8,476 nt of DNA, taken from positions 1 to 8,476 of the forward strand of contig JAUZEI010000258.1 in the NCBI GenBank assembly GCA_030839105.1, read 5' to 3'. Below the pieces are notes generated by a model that saw only the letters and a list, made by a program, of their open reading frames with translations, was not told the origin of the DNA and did no database searches. This document shows positions 5,638-8,476 of this stretch, piece after piece (position 1 is the stretch's first letter; each line of letters opens with the position of its first letter). The position numbers were made by a program, and so were the translations under genes. Origin of the DNA: Actinomycetota bacterium. Lineage in GTDB: Bacteria; Actinomycetota; Acidimicrobiia; IMCC26256; PALSA-610.

Positions 5638-5644
5638 GGGAGGA
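5638..5644 (+). promoter_or_regulatory. Strong Shine-Dalgarno of the ferredoxin gene
   Basis: GGGAGGA ends 5 bp before the ATG at 5650, the clearest ribosome binding site in the window. It fixes the start and rules out the longer open frame from 5554. Unlike the leaderless genes to the left, this operon has a 5' leader. Confidence 0.75.
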
Positions 5645-5649
5645 ACACC

Positions 5650-5850
5650 ATGAGCTTCCGGGTCGTCGTCGACTTCGACAAATGCGAGAGCAACGCCCTG
5701 TGTATGGCTGCCGCGCCCGAGGTGTTCGAGGTGCGCGACGACGACTTCCTGTACGTCCTGCAGGAGGAGCCGCCCGACGAGCTGCGCGCCAAGGTCGAAG
5801 AAGCGGTGCGGGTCTGCCCGAAGCAGGCGATCACCATCGCCGACGCCTGA
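5650..5850 (+). CDS. Ferredoxin, P450-associated 3-cysteine type ([3Fe-4S] or variant [4Fe-4S])
   Basis: 66 aa small electron carrier. The cluster motif is C-x2-N-x2-C...CP: Cys12, Asn15, Cys18 and Cys56-Pro57 (DKCESNALC and VRVCPKQAI), with the family's acidic linker APEVFEVRDDDF (22-33). These ferredoxins of actinomycetes have three Cys ligands and a variable residue where 4Fe ferredoxins have a fourth Cys; here it is Asn. They usually pass electrons from a reductase to cytochrome P450s or other oxygenases, but no P450 is in the window, so the partner must be elsewhere or to the right. The gene leads the SDR and acyl-CoA dehydrogenase genes (9 bp to the next start), probably as one operon. 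Confidence 0.9.
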   Translation: MSFRVVVDFDKCESNALCMAAAPEVFEVRDDDFLYVLQEEPPDELRAKVEEAVRVCPKQAITIADA

Positions 5851-5859
5851 GACGCCGCG

Positions 5860-6660
5860 GTGCCGGGCATGGAAGGAATGGCCGCGCTCGTGACGGGCGG
5901 CGGCAGTGGCATCGGACTCGGCTGCGCGCAGCGATTCGCGGCCGACGGCGCGAATGTGACGATCGCGGGCCGGACCGAGGCGCGGCTCGCGGAAGGGGCG
6001 AAGGAGATCGGAGCCGTTGCCGCGGCCGGAGCCACCGTCCGCTATGTCGCGTGCGACGTCACCGACGAGTCCGACGTCGAACGCGCCGTTGCCACCGCGA
6101 CAGAAGCCACCGGCAAGCTCGACGTGCTGTTCGCGTGCGCGGGCGGCTCGCTGCACGGAGGCCCGATCGTCGCGTCCGACGCCGACGGCTGGCGCGCGAC
6201 CGTCGACCTCAATCTCATCGGCACCTTCCTCTGCATCAAGCACGCGGCCGCGCAGATGATCAAGAGTGGCGGCGGCTCGATCGTCGGGATGTCGTCGATT
6301 GCCGGTCACACGACCCACCGGTTCATGAGCGCGTACTGCGCGAGCAAGGCCGGCATCGAGATGCTCGTGAAGTGCGCGGCCGACGAGCTCGGCGAGCACA
6401 ACATTCGGGTCAATGCAGTGCAGCCGGGAATCGTCGACACCGACCTGATGACGTTTATCACGGCAGGTGGTCCGATCCTCGACAGCTACCACGAGAACAT
6501 GCCGGTCGCGCGCGTCGGCACCGTCGACGACATCGCGGCGGCCGTGCGCTATCTCGCCGGGCCCGAATCGACGTGGGTCACCGGCCAGATGTTGGGTATC
6601 GACGGCGGTCACCAGCTCCGGTCCGGCCCCGACTATGGCTCCGTTCTCGGGGCACCGTGA
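5860..6660 (+). CDS. Short-chain dehydrogenase/reductase (SDR), classical type
   Basis: 266 aa, Rossmann-fold NAD(P)-dependent oxidoreductase. Visible are the nucleotide motif TGGGSGIG (12-19), the acidic DVTDE (66-70), Asn118 (VDLNLIGTF), and the catalytic Ser146 (MSSIAG), Tyr159 and Lys163 (YCASKAG), followed by NIRVNAVQPGIVDTDL. The usual NNAG is ACAG here (92-95), a tolerated variant. An Arg at the end of the second strand (AGRTE, Arg38) leans toward NADP(H). The C-terminus GIDGGHQLRSGPDY is of the kind seen in mycobacterial SDRs. The substrate is probably a hydroxyacyl, steroid or other alcohol/ketone; between a ferredoxin and an acyl-CoA dehydrogenase, a beta-oxidation or ring-degradation role is plausible but unproven. 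Start uncertain: GTG 5860, ATG 5869 or ATG 5878, none with a good ribosome site. Confidence 0.92.
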   Translation: MPGMEGMAALVTGGGSGIGLGCAQRFAADGANVTIAGRTEARLAEGAKEIGAVAAAGATVRYVACDVTDESDVERAVATATEATGKLDVLFACAGGSLHGGPIVASDADGWRATVDLNLIGTFLCIKHAAAQMIKSGGGSIVGMSSIAGHTTHRFMSAYCASKAGIEMLVKCAADELGEHNIRVNAVQPGIVDTDLMTFITAGGPILDSYHENMPVARVGTVDDIAAAVRYLAGPESTWVTGQMLGIDGGHQLRSGPDYGSVLGAP

Positions 6661-6675
6661 TGGGCGGCTAGAGCA

Positions 6676-7896
6676 GTGGACTTCGAGGAGACCGAGGAAG
6701 AGAAGGCGTTCCGCGTCGAGGTGCGCACGTGGCTCGACGCCCACGCCCGGCGCCGCGAGGCGGGCGAGCAGTCCGACCACTCGTACATGCCCGGTGACGG
6801 CGACCCCGATGCCGACGACAAACATGTGGCCGCATGCAAAGCATGGCAACGCGTCGTGTACGACGGCGGTTGGGCCGGCATCACCTGGCCCGTCGAAGCG
6901 GGCGGCCGGGGCGGCCCCGGATGGCAGGCACGCATCTTCAACGAGGAGCAGTCTCGTTACAACGTCGCGACCGGCGTATTCGCGGTGGGGATCGCGATGG
7001 CCGGCCCGACGATCATCGCGTGGGGCACGCCCGAGCAGCAGGAACGGTTCCTCCCGGCGATGCTGCGCGGCGACGACGTGTGGTGCCAGCTCTTCTCCGA
7101 GCCGGGCGCCGGCTCCGACCTCGCCGGCTTACGGACGCGCGCGGAGCGCGACGGCGACGAATGGACCGTCAACGGCCAGAAGGTGTGGACGTCAGGGGCG
7201 CACTACAGCGACTGGGGACTCCTCCTCGCGCGCAGCGACCCCGACGCGCCCAAGCACAAGGGCATCACCGCGTTCCTTCTCGACATGCACACTCCTGGTA
7301 TCGACGTGCGGCCCCTGCGCCAGATCAATGGCGCGTCACACTTCAACGAGGTGTTCCTGACCGACGTGCGCATCCCCGATGCGATGCGACTCGGCGCGGA
7401 GGGCGGCGGCTGGCGCGCCGCGAACACGATGCTCTCGAACGAGCGGGCGATGATCGGCGGCGGAGGGCGTGTGGGATTTCGCGACCTCGTCGCGCTCGCG
7501 CAACGCTGCGGTGTCACCGGCGATCCCGTGGCGCGTCAGGAGCTTTCCCGGAGCTACACGCGCACACAGCTCATCAAGTGGCTCGGGCTGCGGGCCCGGT
7601 CCCGCAAGGACCAGGGTCTCGGCCCCGAGGCGTCGGTGTTGAAGCTCGCGGCGTCCCGGCGCCTCGAGCACGACGGCAACCTGGTCATGGGGCTGCAGGG
7701 CGCGGAGTCGATGCTCTACGACGACGACGCGATCCAGCACGGCTACTGGCAGCAGCAATTTCTCGGCCAGTGGAGCAGCCGCATCGGCGGCGGCACCGAG
7801 CAGATCCAGCGCAACGTGATCGGCGAGCGGGTGCTCGGGCTGCCGAGCGAGCCCCGGCCCGGCAGGGACACCCCGTTCCGCGAACTTCCGTCCTGA
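6676..7896 (+). CDS. Acyl-CoA dehydrogenase
   Basis: 406 aa FAD-dependent enzyme that introduces a 2,3 double bond into acyl-CoA thioesters. The N-terminal helical domain runs to about residue 135. The middle-domain signature CQLFSEPGAGSDLAGLR is at 137-153 with the WTVNGQKVWTSGAHYSDW strand at 163-180. The C-terminal domain holds the FAD/dimer signature RIGGGTEQIQRNVIGERVLGLP (369-390). At the position where short- and medium-chain enzymes have their catalytic Glu (YEG), this protein has Gly; Glu256 in SNERAMIGGG matches the alternative site used by isovaleryl- and long-chain-type enzymes. It resembles the FadE families used for branched or steroid side-chain substrates in mycobacteria, but I do not assign a specific one. 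The GTG at 6676 lies 15 bp after the SDR stop. Electrons would go to ETF, not obviously to the nearby ferredoxin. Confidence 0.95.
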   Translation: MDFEETEEEKAFRVEVRTWLDAHARRREAGEQSDHSYMPGDGDPDADDKHVAACKAWQRVVYDGGWAGITWPVEAGGRGGPGWQARIFNEEQSRYNVATGVFAVGIAMAGPTIIAWGTPEQQERFLPAMLRGDDVWCQLFSEPGAGSDLAGLRTRAERDGDEWTVNGQKVWTSGAHYSDWGLLLARSDPDAPKHKGITAFLLDMHTPGIDVRPLRQINGASHFNEVFLTDVRIPDAMRLGAEGGGWRAANTMLSNERAMIGGGGRVGFRDLVALAQRCGVTGDPVARQELSRSYTRTQLIKWLGLRARSRKDQGLGPEASVLKLAASRRLEHDGNLVMGLQGAESMLYDDDAIQHGYWQQQFLGQWSSRIGGGTEQIQRNVIGERVLGLPSEPRPGRDTPFRELPS

Positions 7897-7926
7897 GGAA
7901 CCCGGGCGAAGGATCAGGCCTCAGGA
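7891..7926 (+). terminator. Weak hairpin at the end of the acyl-CoA dehydrogenase gene
   Basis: TCCTGAGG (7891-7898, spanning the stop codon) can pair with CCTCAGGA (7919-7926) across a 20-nt loop. There is no T-run, so it would be a non-canonical actinobacterial-type terminator at best. It lies between the oxidoreductase operon and the serpin gene. Confidence 0.3.
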
Positions 7927-7958
7927 ACCCACGTCGCGCGTCCGATCGTCAGAGCAGC

Positions 7959-8476
7959 ATGCGCAGATCACGGGCCTCCCGCCGCCCCGCCGCCGGTGTC
8001 GTCCTCTGCCTCGGGATACTGCTCGCGGCCTGCGGCTCGAGCGGGAAGATCACGACACCGAGCAGCCCCGGCACCACGGCGGCCGGCCGGACCGACCCGA
8101 ACGTCGTGCTCACCCGGTCGGGGGAGCCGGGCACGCTGCCCGCGACCGACGTCCTCACCGCGGCGGGAACGGGCGAGCGGGCCTTCGCACTCGCGTTGTA
8201 CGGCGAGCTGACCGCGCGCAAGGGCAACCTTGCGATCGCGCCGACGAGCATCGCAACCGTCCTCGGGATGGTCGCCGCCGGAGCGAGGGGCGCGACCGAG
8301 AAACAGCTCGTCGACGCGCTGCGTGTCCCGCTGCCCGCCGCGCAGCTGCACGCCGCGATCGGTGGACTCGTTCGCACTCTCGCGACTCGAAGCGGCCGGG
8401 ACGTGACGTTGCGGGAGGTCGACCAGGCGTGGGTGCAGCAGAACCTCCACCTGATTGACGACTTCACCCGCACGCT
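7959..8476 (+). CDS. Serpin-family (serine protease inhibitor) lipoprotein, 3' end beyond window
   Basis: 172 codons visible from the ATG at 7959 (MRRSRASRRPAAG), open to the right edge. Residues 1-25 are a lipoprotein signal: Arg-rich start, hydrophobic VVLCLGILL, lipobox LAAC with Cys25. A Ser/Thr/Gly/Pro-rich linker of about 45 residues follows. From residue 72 the sequence fits the serpin N-terminal region: ERAFALALYGEL, GNLAIAPTSIATVLGMVAAGARGATEKQLVDAL (89-121, the gNl.iSP.Si...L.m...GA.G.Te.qi pattern) and LREVDQAWVQQNLHLIDDFTRT. Serpins trap proteases by a conformational switch; the reactive-centre loop lies near the C-terminus, outside the window, so the target or even inhibitory activity cannot be judged. 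It would be anchored outside the membrane. Only a weak purine stretch (AGAG) precedes the start; 62 bp separate it from the previous gene. Confidence 0.85.
   Translation, partial: MRRSRASRRPAAGVVLCLGILLAACGSSGKITTPSSPGTTAAGRTDPNVVLTRSGEPGTLPATDVLTAAGTGERAFALALYGELTARKGNLAIAPTSIATVLGMVAAGARGATEKQLVDALRVPLPAAQLHAAIGGLVRTLATRSGRDVTLREVDQAWVQQNLHLIDDFTRT

Noticed and set aside
5611..6849. Long minus-strand open frame of 412 codons over the ferredoxin and SDR genes
   Set aside because: The genes on the plus strand have full catalytic motifs and a strong ribosome site; the antisense product is low-complexity His/Arg/Asp-rich sequence.
7949..8473. Minus-strand frame of 174 codons at the right end
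   Set aside because: It is antisense to the serpin lipoprotein, whose signal peptide, lipobox and serpin pattern are clear on the plus strand.

Overview
The window is very GC-rich, with tightly packed genes, GTG starts, 4-bp stop/start overlaps and TAnnnT-type -10 boxes placed 6-7 bp before start codons (leaderless starts). Together with a mycobacterial-type P450-class ferredoxin and an ArsR/SRPBCC gene pair, this points to an actinomycete-like chromosome, perhaps an uncultured Acidimicrobiia-like lineage. That placement is inference from style and gene content. There is no phage, IS, CRISPR, tRNA or rRNA signal; it reads as ordinary metabolic chromosome with an interesting regulatory node in the middle.

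Left part, minus strand: a translationally coupled trio reads right to left. It consists of a DUF4202-SnoaL fusion protein (2657 to 1704), a complete M24 Xaa-Pro-peptidase-like enzyme (1707 to 532), and a second, divergent M24-family protein (535 to beyond the left edge). A 200-bp gap at 2658-2857 holds short GC-rich direct repeats with hairpins. To the right of it a second minus-strand operon runs clpP-like protease (4797 to 4153), beta-carbonic anhydrase (4142 to 3621), dienelactone hydrolase (3598 to 2858).

Centre: clpP is divergent, across only 53 bp, from a plus-strand pair encoding an AHSA1/SRPBCC protein (4851-5216) and an overlapping ArsR-type repressor (5209-5553). Two copies of a TGCAAC-N6-GTTGCA dyad lie exactly on the two start codons, each with a -10 box immediately upstream. 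This looks like a bidirectional, leaderless, jointly repressed promoter, with the ArsR protein the obvious candidate ligand.

Right part, plus strand: a ferredoxin with three cysteines and Asn at the variable cluster position (5650-5850), an SDR oxidoreductase (5860-6660) and an acyl-CoA dehydrogenase (6676-7896) form an apparent operon for redox steps in lipid, steroid or other acyl-CoA catabolism. After a short gap, a lipoprotein serpin (7959 to beyond the right edge) begins. It has no complete reading frame in the window but is recognisable from its translated sequence.
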